From Myxococcus xanthus (lineage in GTDB: Bacteria; Myxococcota; Myxococcia; Myxococcales; Myxococcaceae), in contig NZ_FNOH01000003.1 in NCBI RefSeq assembly GCF_900106535.1, positions 62,001 through 126,000 of the forward strand: 64,000 nt of DNA, written 5' to 3'. Made by a program: the position numbers and the translations under genes. This document shows positions 1 through 9,211 of this stretch, piece after piece; position 1 is the first letter of the stretch; every line of letters begins with the position of its first letter. The notes beneath the pieces were generated by a model. It ran no database searches. It saw nothing but the letters and a program-made list of their open reading frames with translations, and had not been told where the DNA came from.

Positions 1-659
1 TCGACTCGCAGGGCCTCGAGGAACGCCGTGCGGCGCGCCCAGGGAGCCACCCACCGCCAGGTGCCCCAGGCCAGCAACGCCCCCGCGACCACGTCCACCA
101 CGTGGTGCTCGTGGATGAGCAACGTCGACGCCGCGATGGCCAGCGCCCACAGGCCGAAGAGGATACGCCCCAGCACGCCGGCCCGCTCCGCGTAGGCCAG
201 GGCCGCCGTGCACGCGAAGGCCACGTGGAGGGACGGCAGGTAGTTCCGCTCCAGGTTCAGCGTGTCCGCCAGTTGGAAGACGCCCGCCCAGGCCCCCTCC
301 ACGGCGCGCGGCGGCCAGGCCACCTCCACCGGGAAGAGGAGGAAGCACACGGCCGCGAGCGCTGTCTCCACACACAGCGCCAGCGCGAAGGGCACCATGT
401 CCCGCCACGTCCGGAAGACGAAGAGGGACAGCAGGAGCAGCACGTCCATGCTGACGTAGACCAGCGCCCAGGGCGGCATGAACGGGATGTGGCGCTCGAA
501 GGACAGCTCCACCCGGAGGCCCCCGGTGTAGAAGCCCGTGAGCCAGCTCGCGCCGCCGTAGACCGCCACGAAGAACAGGGCGAAGCCCGTGGCCATGGCG
601 GCCGTGAGGGACAGCTCCTCCTTGCGTGGCCACCCGAACAACGCGGGACGTGGGCTCAT
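1..659 (-). CDS. PAP2-family membrane phosphatase, C-terminus cut by window edge
   Basis: About 219 codons are visible; the gene runs off the left edge, so the C-terminus is missing. The protein has several hydrophobic helices. A PAP2-type active-site region sits in the second half: LPSLHVAFA, then about 35 residues later a short stretch with HEHHVVDVVAGALLA, matching the PSxH and HxxxD parts of the PAP2 signature. The family removes phosphate from, or transfers head groups on, phospholipids and related lipid phosphates, usually with the active site at the outer membrane face. The ATG overlaps the TGA of the upstream desaturase (ATGA), so the two are probably translationally coupled. With the Rieske and desaturase genes it suggests a small lipid-modification operon. 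The substrate cannot be told from sequence. Confidence 0.8.
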   Translation of the reverse strand, partial: MSPRPALFGWPRKEELSLTAAMATGFALFFVAVYGGASWLTGFYTGGLRVELSFERHIPFMPPWALVYVSMDVLLLLSLFVFRTWRDMVPFALALCVETALAAVCFLLFPVEVAWPPRAVEGAWAGVFQLADTLNLERNYLPSLHVAFACTAALAYAERAGVLGRILFGLWALAIAASTLLIHEHHVVDVVAGALLAWGTWRWVAPWARRTAFLEALRV

Positions 660-1582
660 CACTCCTCCATCGCGGCGGGCAGTGGCCGAGGGCCTCGCCA
701 CATGGACAGCCAGATGCGCAGGAAGGACGGTCGCGCCACCTCCGGGTCCACGTAGCGCCCCAGGTAGAGCCAGGGCACGTGCGGGTGCCGGTGATGGGCC
801 CGGTGATAGTGGTAGTTGAGGAACAGCCACCGCACCGGAGCGGCCACGCGCAGGTCCCACGCGCCGTCACGGACATGCAGCGGTGACCACGCATGGTCCG
901 CGTACTGGAGCGCGCTCCAGTTGACGGCGAAGGCCGCGTAGCAGAGCCCCCACCCCATCGCGGACACATCCAGCGCCACCACGAGCCCGGCCTGCACACA
1001 GGCCGCCAGCAGCACCTCCGCGCGGATGGCACCTCCGGAAGCGGCTTCCAGGCGTCCGAGGTACGCGTCCGCGCCCGTCTGCTCGCCGTACCGGGTGCCC
1101 GTGCCGCGAAGCCGGTGCAGCAATCCGGGAACGAGCGCGAAGACCACCGCCCCCACCGGGACGAACAGCCAGTAGAGCCCGGTGAGGATGGAGTACCACT
1201 GCGCCCGCTTCAGGAAGCGGTTGTCTCCGGGCCGGAAGTAGTCGAACTGCTCCAGGTGCGTCCGGTTGTGGCGGTGGTGATTCAGGTGGAAGGCGCGCTG
1301 CATCGTGAAGGACGTGGGGAAGAACGCCGCGGCGAACCGGCCCAGCGTGTCGTTCACCCACCGCACGGGGTGCAGCACGCCGTGCGTGGCCTCATGCAGC
1401 AGCGAGAACACGGTGTTGTTGACGAACGAGAAGACCACCGCGGCCAGTGCCTGGATCGCGAGCCGCTCCGCGTGTGACGCCAGCCACAAGCATCCGGCAC
1501 AGGCCGCCATGGCGCAGACCAGGAGCACGGCGTTGAGCGCGGCTGGAATCGGAGTTCCCACGCCCTCACCCTCTGTCGTCAT
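659..1582 (-). CDS. Membrane fatty acid desaturase family protein
   Basis: 307 residues from an ATG that overlaps the end of the upstream Rieske gene by 17 bp. A longer in-frame reading exists, but its extra N-terminus lies wholly over the Rieske gene and is not needed. Three histidine boxes of the integral-membrane di-iron desaturase/hydroxylase family are present: HEATH near residue 57, HLNHHRH near residue 89, and HYHRAHH near residue 265. They are separated by hydrophobic helices (for example the LYWLFVPVGAVVFALVPG region). The family uses O2 and electrons to desaturate or hydroxylate fatty acyl chains or lipid head groups at the inner membrane. The Rieske protein just upstream could supply electrons or act on the same lipid. 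The exact reaction is unknown. Confidence 0.88.
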   Translation of the reverse strand: MTTEGEGVGTPIPAALNAVLLVCAMAACAGCLWLASHAERLAIQALAAVVFSFVNNTVFSLLHEATHGVLHPVRWVNDTLGRFAAAFFPTSFTMQRAFHLNHHRHNRTHLEQFDYFRPGDNRFLKRAQWYSILTGLYWLFVPVGAVVFALVPGLLHRLRGTGTRYGEQTGADAYLGRLEAASGGAIRAEVLLAACVQAGLVVALDVSAMGWGLCYAAFAVNWSALQYADHAWSPLHVRDGAWDLRVAAPVRWLFLNYHYHRAHHRHPHVPWLYLGRYVDPEVARPSFLRIWLSMWRGPRPLPAAMEE

Positions 1583-2525
1583 CGGGCGCCTCCGGCAGGC
1601 TGTCGGTGAAGTCGAGCACCTGGCGCAGCACCGGGTCCGCCGCCGCCCCCGCCCGGTTGAAGCGCATCCCGTCGAGCACGGACAGGTCGCGCCGCAGGAA
1701 CGACGTGAACAGCCACCGCGACACCTGGAGCGCCAACCAGTCCACGCCCGGAAGCCGGCTGCGGCGCGCGGCGAAGGCGAGCCGCACGAACAACCCCTCC
1801 TCGCTCTGATGAAGGCCCGCGAGCAACGCGCTGCGCGTGCGTCCCAGGTCGCTCTCCACGGACAGGAGCGTTCCGCCATGCAACGTGAGCGTGACACCGA
1901 TGCGATCGCCGGACAGGAACTTCATCACCCGGTCACTGAGCCCGCTGCCCGTGACGCGGGACGTGTACCGCACGCGCAAGGTGAACGGGTCCGGGCGCTC
2001 CACCACTGGCGCGTCCCGCAGCTCACGATGGTGCACCGTGCGCAGGTGCTCCAAGTCGAAGGCATTGGCCACCACGGGCAGCCAGTCACAATGCACCGCG
2101 AAGCGAGCCGACGTGCCCCAGCGCAACGCGCCGCTGCCCACCTCCGGCGGAGGGAAGAGCACCACCGGGCCATTGAAGACCAGGATGGCGCCGTACCGCT
2201 CCACCACGGGGAAGGCCCGCTGTGCCGTCTTCCCTGGGCAGGCGCCACTGCCGTCGAACTGCCAGTGGTGGAGTGGACACCGCAGCGAATCCCCCACCAC
2301 GGTGCCACCACCCAGGTGCGCGCCCATGTGGGGACAATGGGCGGCGAGCGCGTGGACCGCGCCGCTCCGTCCCCGGAAGAGAACCAGCTCCCGTGTGCCC
2401 GTGCTCCAACGCATCACCTGCCCGGGCCGAAGCGCTTCGGAGGGGCACACGAGGTGCCACGCGCGCAGACGGCCTGGCTCGGGGTGACGCACAGGCTCCA
2501 GCCGCGAGGCAATCTTCACCACCAT
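1566..2525 (-). CDS. Rieske 2Fe-2S oxygenase-like protein
   Basis: 319 residues. The N-terminal third is a Rieske domain with both cluster-binding motifs, CPHMGAH (C-x-H) and, 17 residues further on, CPLHHW (C-x2-H). The remainder resembles the catalytic part of Rieske oxygenases, with a candidate mononuclear iron region (FDLEHLRTVHHRE, containing ExLxxxHH-like spacing). Such proteins take electrons through the 2Fe-2S cluster and oxidise aromatic, sterol or lipid substrates with O2. It lies 53 bp downstream of the TPP enzyme and overlaps the desaturase start. The pairing with a desaturase and a PAP2 protein argues for a membrane-lipid or sterol-like substrate, but that is inference. Confidence 0.85.
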   Translation of the reverse strand: MVVKIASRLEPVRHPEPGRLRAWHLVCPSEALRPGQVMRWSTGTRELVLFRGRSGAVHALAAHCPHMGAHLGGGTVVGDSLRCPLHHWQFDGSGACPGKTAQRAFPVVERYGAILVFNGPVVLFPPPEVGSGALRWGTSARFAVHCDWLPVVANAFDLEHLRTVHHRELRDAPVVERPDPFTLRVRYTSRVTGSGLSDRVMKFLSGDRIGVTLTLHGGTLLSVESDLGRTRSALLAGLHQSEEGLFVRLAFAARRSRLPGVDWLALQVSRWLFTSFLRRDLSVLDGMRFNRAGAAADPVLRQVLDFTDSLPEAPDDDRG

Positions 2526-2578
2526 GCTGAAAATCTAACGCAACGGATGATGGGGCTGAAGGATGGACAAGGAATGGT

Positions 2579-4372
2579 TCAGGACTTGCCACCGCCCCGG
2601 GGCAGCAGTGTCTCCACCATGCCTTTGAGCGACTGCTTCAGGATGCCGCCCGTGTCCACGTCGCCCTTCGCCAGCGCCTGGGCATAGTGCTTCGCCTGCT
2701 CGAAGGTGATGTGGGGCGGTAGCAGCGGGACGTCCGGGTCCACGTAGGCCTCGAAGACGACGGGCCGGGTTGCGCTCAGTGCCTCATCCCACGCGCGACC
2801 CAGCGACTCCGGCCGGTCCACGCGAATGCCCAGGAAGCCCAGGGACTCCGCATAGGCCGCGTACGGGAAGTCCGGCAGGTCCTGGGACGCGGGCAGCTTC
2901 GGGTCGCCGGCCAGCACGCGCTGCTCCCACGTCACCATGTTGAGGTCCCGGTTGTTGAGGACCATGACGATGAAGCGCGGGTCCTTCCACTCCTTCCAGT
3001 ACTTGGCCACGGTGATGAGCTCCGCGTTGCCATTCATCTGCATGGCACCGTCGCCCACCAGCGCGATGACGGGCCGGTGCGGGAAGGCGAACTTGGCGCC
3101 GATGGCATAGGGCACGCCGCAGCCCATGCTGGCCAGGTTCCCGGACAGCGAGGCCATCATCCCCTTGCGCATCTTCAGGTGCTGCGCGTACCAGCTCGTG
3201 CCCGACCCCGAATCCGCCGTCAGGATGACGCCATCCGGCAGCCGTGACGACAGTTCGAAGAACACGCGCCGGGGGTTGACGGGATTCGCGCGGTCCATCG
3301 CGAGCGCCTCCGCCGTCTTCTCCCACTGCCGCACGTTCTTCACCACGCTGTCGCGCCAGCTCCGGTCCTTCTTGTGCTCGAGCATGGGAATCAGCGCCTT
3401 CAATGTCTCCTGACTGTCCCCCACCAGCGCCACCTCCATGGGGTAGCGGATGGCCAGCATCCGGCCATCGAGGTCGATTTGAACGCCCCGGGCCTGTCCC
3501 TCCTTCGGGAGGAACTCCGAGTACGGAAAGCTGGTGCCCACCATCAGCAACGTGTCGCAGTCCGACATCAGGTCCCAGCTCGCCTTGGTGCCCAGCAGCC
3601 CGATGGAGCCGGTGACATAGGGAACGTCATCCGGCAGCACGGCCTTGCCCAGCAGGGCCTTCGCCACACCCGCGCCTAGCAACTCCGCCACGTGCATCAC
3701 CTCGTCCGCCGCGGCCTGCGCTCCGGCGCCCACCAGCATGGCCACCTTCTTCCCGGCGTTGAGCACGTCCGCCGCCCGCCGCAAGTCCCGCTCGCGAGGC
3801 AGCACTCGCGGCACGCTGTAGCCCACGCTTGAATGGACCGTGCCGTGCGCGTGCGGAGGCTTGTGGTAGGCCTCTTCCTGGACGTCGTTGGGGATGATGA
3901 CGCACGTCACGGTGCGCTCGTAGATGGCGACGCGCATCGCCCGGTCCACCGCGTGGCGGATGGCGGAGGGGCTGGTCACCATCGTGAGGTATTCGCTGGC
4001 CACGTCCTTGAAGAGGGACATCAGATCCACCTCCTGCTGGAAGTGGCCGCCCAGCGCTGAGCGCGTCTGCTGTCCGACGATGGCCACCACCGGCTGGTGG
4101 TCCAGCTTGGCGTCATAGAGGCCATTGAGCAGATGGATGGCCCCGGGCCCCGACGTGGCCAGACACACGCCCGGCTCGCCGGTGAACTTCGCGTGCGCAC
4201 AGGCCATGAACGCGGACATCTCTTCATGGCGCGTCTGCACGAAGCGGAACTCCAACGTGCGCCCGAGCGCGCCGAGGATGCCGTTGATGCCGTCACCGGG
4301 ATAGCCATAGATGCGGCGGACGCCCCACTGGGACAGGCGGTGGAGCAGGTAATCGGAGACGGTGGCGCTCAT
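2579..4372 (-). CDS. TPP-dependent enzyme of the pyruvate oxidase/quinone-dependent pyruvate dehydrogenase type
   Basis: 597 residues, a normal length for the acetolactate synthase/pyruvate oxidase superfamily. The N-terminal pyrimidine-binding domain has the catalytic glutamate context (TRHEEMSAFMA near residue 50). A central FAD/nucleotide-like domain follows. The C-terminal pyrophosphate domain carries the GDG...NN thiamine motif (GDGAMQMNGNAELI, then VLNNRD). The overall likeness is to PoxB-type enzymes, which oxidatively decarboxylate pyruvate to acetate and CO2 and pass electrons to quinone at the membrane. GAGGAG sits 5 nt before the ATG. It is divergent from the Mrp antiporter operon and heads the minus-strand cluster containing the Rieske and desaturase genes. 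Acetolactate synthase or another 2-ketoacid decarboxylase remains possible. Confidence 0.85.
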   Translation of the reverse strand: MSATVSDYLLHRLSQWGVRRIYGYPGDGINGILGALGRTLEFRFVQTRHEEMSAFMACAHAKFTGEPGVCLATSGPGAIHLLNGLYDAKLDHQPVVAIVGQQTRSALGGHFQQEVDLMSLFKDVASEYLTMVTSPSAIRHAVDRAMRVAIYERTVTCVIIPNDVQEEAYHKPPHAHGTVHSSVGYSVPRVLPRERDLRRAADVLNAGKKVAMLVGAGAQAAADEVMHVAELLGAGVAKALLGKAVLPDDVPYVTGSIGLLGTKASWDLMSDCDTLLMVGTSFPYSEFLPKEGQARGVQIDLDGRMLAIRYPMEVALVGDSQETLKALIPMLEHKKDRSWRDSVVKNVRQWEKTAEALAMDRANPVNPRRVFFELSSRLPDGVILTADSGSGTSWYAQHLKMRKGMMASLSGNLASMGCGVPYAIGAKFAFPHRPVIALVGDGAMQMNGNAELITVAKYWKEWKDPRFIVMVLNNRDLNMVTWEQRVLAGDPKLPASQDLPDFPYAAYAESLGFLGIRVDRPESLGRAWDEALSATRPVVFEAYVDPDVPLLPPHITFEQAKHYAQALAKGDVDTGGILKQSLKGMVETLLPRGGGKS

Positions 4373-4576
4373 GACGGCTCCTCGGGTTCAGGGACGCCAT
4401 CAAGCTAGGCACCCGGGCACCGCTGCCTGCGGCCGAGCTCCCATCCGCCCGTCCAGCGGCCGGGGCAGCGACCGGGCACTTGTGAACACTTCGAGGCCGG
4501 GCGAGCGCGGGGAGTGTCCACCACTGCCCCTTGTGGGGAACGTGCAAGGAAGAAGCCTGGAGGCAGCAGCCGGGCA

Positions 4577-6907
4577 ATGGCCTGCTGCCTCCCGGTCATG
4601 GCTCTGTGTATCGCCTTCTTCGTTCCATTCATCGCCGCGGCTTTGGCCGTGCTGATCACCCGGCTGTTCAAGCCATGGGCAGGCTGGGTGCTCGCCCTCT
4701 TTCCGGCGGGGCTGGCGGTGTGGTTCGGCGCGCAGGTTCCCGCCAGCGTCCAGGGGGAGGTGCTCTCGCTGACGCTGCCGTGGATGCCGGACCTGGGCAT
4801 CGACTTCGCGCTGCGGCTGGACGGCCTGTCCCTGCTGATGGCGCTGCTCATCACCGGACTGGGCACGCTCGTGGTCATCTACGCGGGGCGCTACCTGGTC
4901 CACCATGAGGTGTTGGGCCGCTTCTACGGATGGCTCCTGCTCTTCATGGGCGGGATGCTGGGCATCGTCCTCGCCGACAACACGCTCCTGCTCTTCGTCT
5001 GCTGGGAGGTGACGACCTTCAGCTCGTTCATCCTCATCGGCTTCGAGCACAAGGAAGACGCCGCCCGAGAATCCGCGCAGCGGGCCCTGCTCATCACCGC
5101 GCTGGGCGGACAGTCCCTGCTGGTGGGCCTGCTCCTGATGGGCGACGTGGTGGGCACGCTGTCCATCTCCGGCACCATCGCCGCCTCGGACACCGTGCGC
5201 GACAGCCCCCGCTACCTGGCCATCCTCCTGCTGGTGCTGGGCGGCGCCTTCACCAAATCAGCGCAGATGCCGTTCCACACCTGGCTGCCGGGCGCGATGA
5301 CAGCGCCCACGCCCGTGAGCGCGTACCTCCACTCCGCCACCATGGTGAAGGCTGGCGTCTTCCTGCTGGCGCGGCTGTCGCCTGTCCTGGGAGGCACACC
5401 CCCGTGGGAAACCATCCTCACCATCGTGGGCACGATGACGATGGTGCTGGGCGCCCTGCTGGCGCTGGGGCACACGGACCTCAAACTGGTGCTCGCGTAC
5501 GCGACGGTGAGTGTCCTGGGGGCCTTGGTGATGTTGCTGGGGCAGGGCACCGCGGCCTCCATCCAGGCCATGGTGACGTTCCTCACCGCGCATGCGCTCT
5601 ACAAGGGCACGTTGTTCCTGGTGGCGGGGTCGGTGGACCACGAGACGGGCACGCGCGACGTGGCGCACCTGAGCGGGCTGCGCAAGCGCATGCCGATGAC
5701 GGCCGCGGCCTCCGCGGCCGCCTCCTTGTCGATGATGGGCCTGCCCCCGCTCTTCGGCTTCGTGGGCAAGGAGCTCATCTACGAGGCCTGCCTGGAGGGC
5801 CCAGGGGGCTGGCCCCTGGCGATGGGGGCCACGGTGGGCTTCGGCGGCATGGTGGCCGCGGCGCTGCGCGTGGGCGTTCAGCCCTTCGCGGGCAAGACGT
5901 TCCGCGCGAGCAAGCCGGAGTCGAAGGTCCACGAAGCGCCTCCGTCCATGTGGATGGGGCCCGCGCTGCTCGGCGCGGCGGGGCTGATGTTGGGCCTGGT
6001 GCCCTGGGCCATCCAACCCCTGCTGGCCATGGCGGCGGTGGACATTGGCGGGAGCCAGGCGGGGGGCCTCGAGCTGTCGCTGTGGCACGGCGTGACGCCC
6101 GCCCTGGGGTTGAGCGTGGGGAGCCTCGTCATCGGCGGGAGCCTCTTCGCGCTGCGCCAGCCGGTGCTGAAGGGCCTGCGCGCCCTGAATCTGTCCAACC
6201 ACGGCCCGGAGCGCTTCTACCAGGCCTCCCTGAGCGGCCTGCTCAAGCTGTCCTCGTCGATGACGCGGGTGCTCCAGAACGGCTCGCTGCACCAGTACAT
6301 CGTCGTCACCCTGGCCACGTTCGGCGGACTGCTTGCGCTGGCCGTCTTCCTGCGGCTGGGGGAATGGCCCCGGGGCGTGTCCAAATACGTGCTGTCTCAT
6401 GAAGTGGTGGTCCTGGTGGGCATCCTGGCGGCGGCGGTGCTGGCCGTGGTGTCGCGCTCGGCGCTGACGTCCATCCTCGCGCTGGGCGCGCTGGGCCTGG
6501 CGGAGGCGCTGCTGTACGTGTTCTTCGGCGCGCCGGACCTGGCCATGACGCAGATCGTGGTGCAGACGCTCACCGTCATCCTGTTCGCGCTCGTCTTCTC
6601 GCGCTTCCCGGTGCAGCCGCATGAGCACCGCTTCCGCTGGTGGACGGCGGCCCTGCCCCTGGCCGTGGGCGGGCTCATCACCTGGATCATCTTGCACGTG
6701 GCCTCGACGCCCTCGCACACGCGGCTGGCGGACTTCTACGCAACGCAGAGCGTGCCCGCCGGCAAGGGGCTGAACATCGTCAACGTCATCCTGGTGGACT
6801 TCCGGGCGTTCGACACCCTGGGAGAGGCCACCGTGCTGGCGACGTCCGGACTGGGTGTCTATCTCCTGTTCCGCACGCGCTCGCAGCGAAAGAAGAGGCA
6901 GGTATGA
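4577..6907 (+). CDS. mrpA: Mrp-type Na+(monovalent cation)/H+ antiporter subunit A
   Basis: 776 residues from the ATG at 4577; in-frame starts at 4514 and 4598 are also possible. GGAGG at 4559-4563 favours 4577, although the 13-nt gap is long. It is a polytopic membrane protein related to the NuoL subunit of complex I, with the core antiporter-like region (KSAQMPFHTWLPGAMTAPTP and the conserved lysine/glutamate helices). The C-terminal extension typical of MrpA is present: an MbhD/DUF4040-like helix pair (AMTQIVVQTLTVILFALVFS) and an MbhE-like end (NIVNVILVDFRAFDTLGEA). Mrp complexes use the proton gradient to expel Na+ or K+ and help with pH and salt homeostasis. It is the first gene of a seven-gene operon and overlaps mrpB by ATGA. 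Confidence 0.93.
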   Translation: MACCLPVMALCIAFFVPFIAAALAVLITRLFKPWAGWVLALFPAGLAVWFGAQVPASVQGEVLSLTLPWMPDLGIDFALRLDGLSLLMALLITGLGTLVVIYAGRYLVHHEVLGRFYGWLLLFMGGMLGIVLADNTLLLFVCWEVTTFSSFILIGFEHKEDAARESAQRALLITALGGQSLLVGLLLMGDVVGTLSISGTIAASDTVRDSPRYLAILLLVLGGAFTKSAQMPFHTWLPGAMTAPTPVSAYLHSATMVKAGVFLLARLSPVLGGTPPWETILTIVGTMTMVLGALLALGHTDLKLVLAYATVSVLGALVMLLGQGTAASIQAMVTFLTAHALYKGTLFLVAGSVDHETGTRDVAHLSGLRKRMPMTAAASAAASLSMMGLPPLFGFVGKELIYEACLEGPGGWPLAMGATVGFGGMVAAALRVGVQPFAGKTFRASKPESKVHEAPPSMWMGPALLGAAGLMLGLVPWAIQPLLAMAAVDIGGSQAGGLELSLWHGVTPALGLSVGSLVIGGSLFALRQPVLKGLRALNLSNHGPERFYQASLSGLLKLSSSMTRVLQNGSLHQYIVVTLATFGGLLALAVFLRLGEWPRGVSKYVLSHEVVVLVGILAAAVLAVVSRSALTSILALGALGLAEALLYVFFGAPDLAMTQIVVQTLTVILFALVFSRFPVQPHEHRFRWWTAALPLAVGGLITWIILHVASTPSHTRLADFYATQSVPAGKGLNIVNVILVDFRAFDTLGEATVLATSGLGVYLLFRTRSQRKKRQV

Positions 6908-7347
6908 ACCCCGTGGTGATGCACACCGTGGCGCGGCTGATGGCCCCGGTGCTGCTGCTCGTGTCCCTGGTGCTGGCCGTGCGTGGCCATGACATCCCCG
7001 GTGGCGGCTTCGTCGGCGGGCTGATGGCGGCCACGGCGTTCGCGTTGCTGATGGTGGCGTTTGGCCGGCCCGCGGCGCGCAAGCAATTGCGGGTGCACCC
7101 CACCCGGTTGGCCGCGGCGGGCCTGCTGGTGGCGCTCTTCAGCGGCGTCCCTTCGATGATGGAAGGCCGGCCCTTCCTGTCCGGAATCTGGGGGCGGTTG
7201 CCCGTGCCGGGGACGGATGGATTGAAGGTGGGCACCCCGCAGCTCTTCGACCTGGGCATCTATCTGGTCGTCCTGGGGACGGCCATGTGCTTCATCCTGG
7301 GCATGGCCCGGGGCGAGGACACCACGGCGCCGGAGATGGGGGGCTAG
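6904..7347 (+). CDS. mrpB: Mrp antiporter subunit B
   Basis: 147 residues. The ATG overlaps the mrpA stop codon (ATGA), which fixes the start and suggests translational coupling. Four hydrophobic helices are visible, with the MnhB signature region DIPGGGFVGGLMAATAFALL near residues 30-49. The MnhB domain corresponds to the C-terminal part of MbhF/NuoJ-like subunits of ion-translocating complexes. It is required, with the other Mrp subunits, for assembly of the antiporter in the inner membrane. There is no sign of truncation. Confidence 0.93.
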   Translation: MNPVVMHTVARLMAPVLLLVSLVLAVRGHDIPGGGFVGGLMAATAFALLMVAFGRPAARKQLRVHPTRLAAAGLLVALFSGVPSMMEGRPFLSGIWGRLPVPGTDGLKVGTPQLFDLGIYLVVLGTAMCFILGMARGEDTTAPEMGG

Positions 7348-7349
7348 GC

Positions 7350-7709
7350 ATGGAACTGTTCCTCGCCATCACCGTGGGCGGCCTCTTCGCGGCGGGGTTC
7401 TACTGCCTGATGCTCCACAGCATCGTCCGCATCGCGCTGGGGCTGGTGCTGCTGGGCAGCGCCACCAACCTCCTGATCTTCACCATCAACGGGCTGCAGC
7501 GCGGCTTCGCGCCCCTGGTGCCCGAAGGCCAGGAGGCCCTCACCCCGCCCTTCGCGGACCCGGTGCCCCAGGCCTTCATCCTCACCGCCATCGTCATCAA
7601 CTTCGGCCTGCTCGCGCTGCTGCTGGTGCTGGTGCACCGCGCCGCGCAGGAGACGGGGACCGATGACACGCGGGCCCTGCGCACCGAGCTGAAGGACTCC
7701 CAGCGATGA
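7350..7709 (+). CDS. mrpC: Mrp antiporter subunit C (NuoK-like)
   Basis: 119 residues, three transmembrane helices, the usual size for MrpC/MnhC. It resembles NuoK of complex I: MELFLAITVGGLFAAGFYCL, then a glycine-rich second helix (LGLVLLGSATNLLIFTING) and a third helix with PQAFILTAIVINFG, where the conserved PQALILTAIVI motif of the family is clear. It starts 2 bp after mrpB and overlaps mrpD by 4 bp. It forms part of the membrane ion-translocating module. Confidence 0.93.
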   Translation: MELFLAITVGGLFAAGFYCLMLHSIVRIALGLVLLGSATNLLIFTINGLQRGFAPLVPEGQEALTPPFADPVPQAFILTAIVINFGLLALLLVLVHRAAQETGTDDTRALRTELKDSQR

Positions 7710-9211
7710 CGCCCTCCACGCTGCTCAGCCTGCCCATGATCCTGTGCCTGGGCGCCGCGGCCGCGGGGCTGCTCGCCCCGTCACGCGCGTGGCCGCGCCG
7801 GTGGCTGGCGCTGATGACCATGGTGTCCCTCGCCGTGGTGGGCGCGATGCTGCTGGTGACGGTGCGCCGCGAAGGCATCCAGTCCATGCAGGTGGGCGGG
7901 TGGGCGGCGCCCTTTGGCATCACCCTGGTCGCGGACCTGCTGAGCGCCTTGCTGGTGCTCGTCACCGGGGTGATGGGCCTGACGGTGGTCTCCTACTCCG
8001 CGGCCACGCTCCCAGCGTCGAAGGAGGCGGGCGCCTACTACCCACTGGTGCTGGTGCTGGTGGGCGGCGTGTGCGGCGCGTTCCTGACCGGAGACCTCTT
8101 CAACCTCTTCGTGTGGATCGAGGTCATGCTGGGCGCCTCGTTCGTGCTGCTCGCGCTGGAGGCCCGCCAGGAGCAGCTCGAAGCGTCCATCAAATACATG
8201 TCGCTGAGCCTCATGGGCTCGGTGGTGCTGCTGTGCGCGGTGGGCCTGCTGTACGGGGCGGCGGGCACGCTGAACCTGGCGGACCTGGCCGTCACGGTGC
8301 CGGGCCTGGGCACGCCGAACCTGATGACGGCCGTGTCCATGTTCTTCCTGGTGGCCTTCGCGCTGAAGGCGGGCGCCTTTCCCCTCTTCTTCTGGCTGCC
8401 GGCCTCGTACCACACGCCCCCGGCGGCGGTGACGACGCTCTTCTCCGCGCTCCTCACCAAGGTCGGCGTCTACGCCCTGGCGCGCGTGTTCACCCTGGTC
8501 TTCACGCAGGACTCTCAGCTCACCAGCACCCTCCTGCTGGTGATGGGCGGCCTCACCATGGTGACGGGCGTGCTGGGCGCGGTGGCGCAGTACGACATGC
8601 GCCGGCTGCTGTCCTTCCACATCATCAGCCAGATTGGCTACCTCATCGCCGCCCTGGGGCTGCTCACCCGGAGCGCGCTGACGGCGCTCATCGCCTTCCT
8701 CATCCACTACATCTTCGCGAAGTCGGCGCTCTTCCTGGTGAGCGGGGCCACCGCGCGCGTCACCCGCACCTATGACCTGCACCAGATGGGCAACCTGTAC
8801 CGGACCCAGCCCCTGCTGGCCGCGCTGTTCTTCATCCCCGCGCTGTCGCTCGCGGGCGTGCCGCCCTTCTCCGGGTTCTTCGCCAAGCTGGCCGTCATCC
8901 AGGCCGCGCTGCGGGCCGAAAACTGGATCATCGCGGGAACGGCTGTCGTCGTGGGCCTGCTCACCCTCTTCTCCATGATGAAGATCTGGCGCGAGGCCTT
9001 CTGGAAGGCGCCGCCGGAGGACCAGCCGCAGGAACCCACCCGGCCGCTGAGCCTGGGAGACGGCGTGCTCGGGCCCTGCATGGCGATGACACTGTTCATG
9101 GTCGTCCTGGGCCTGGGCGCCGAGCCACTGCTGGAGCTGGCGGACGCCGCCGCGGGCCAGTTGCTGGACCCGGAGGAGTACGTGCGGGCGGTGCTGGGGG
9201 GACGCCCATGA
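7706..9211 (+). CDS. mrpD: Mrp antiporter subunit D (NuoN/NuoM-like)
   Basis: 501 residues, about fourteen transmembrane helices. It belongs to the proton-conducting antiporter-like family (Proton_antipo_M). Typical segments are GDLFNLFVWIEVMLGASFVLLA, with the conserved glutamate, FALKAGAFPLFFWLPASYHTPP, with the conserved lysine, and LSFHIISQIGYLIAALGL. With MrpA it forms the likely proton/cation channels of the complex. The start ATG overlaps the mrpC stop (ATGA) and its own stop overlaps the mrpE start, so the gene is embedded in the operon. Confidence 0.94.
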   Translation: MTPSTLLSLPMILCLGAAAAGLLAPSRAWPRRWLALMTMVSLAVVGAMLLVTVRREGIQSMQVGGWAAPFGITLVADLLSALLVLVTGVMGLTVVSYSAATLPASKEAGAYYPLVLVLVGGVCGAFLTGDLFNLFVWIEVMLGASFVLLALEARQEQLEASIKYMSLSLMGSVVLLCAVGLLYGAAGTLNLADLAVTVPGLGTPNLMTAVSMFFLVAFALKAGAFPLFFWLPASYHTPPAAVTTLFSALLTKVGVYALARVFTLVFTQDSQLTSTLLLVMGGLTMVTGVLGAVAQYDMRRLLSFHIISQIGYLIAALGLLTRSALTALIAFLIHYIFAKSALFLVSGATARVTRTYDLHQMGNLYRTQPLLAALFFIPALSLAGVPPFSGFFAKLAVIQAALRAENWIIAGTAVVVGLLTLFSMMKIWREAFWKAPPEDQPQEPTRPLSLGDGVLGPCMAMTLFMVVLGLGAEPLLELADAAAGQLLDPEEYVRAVLGGRP

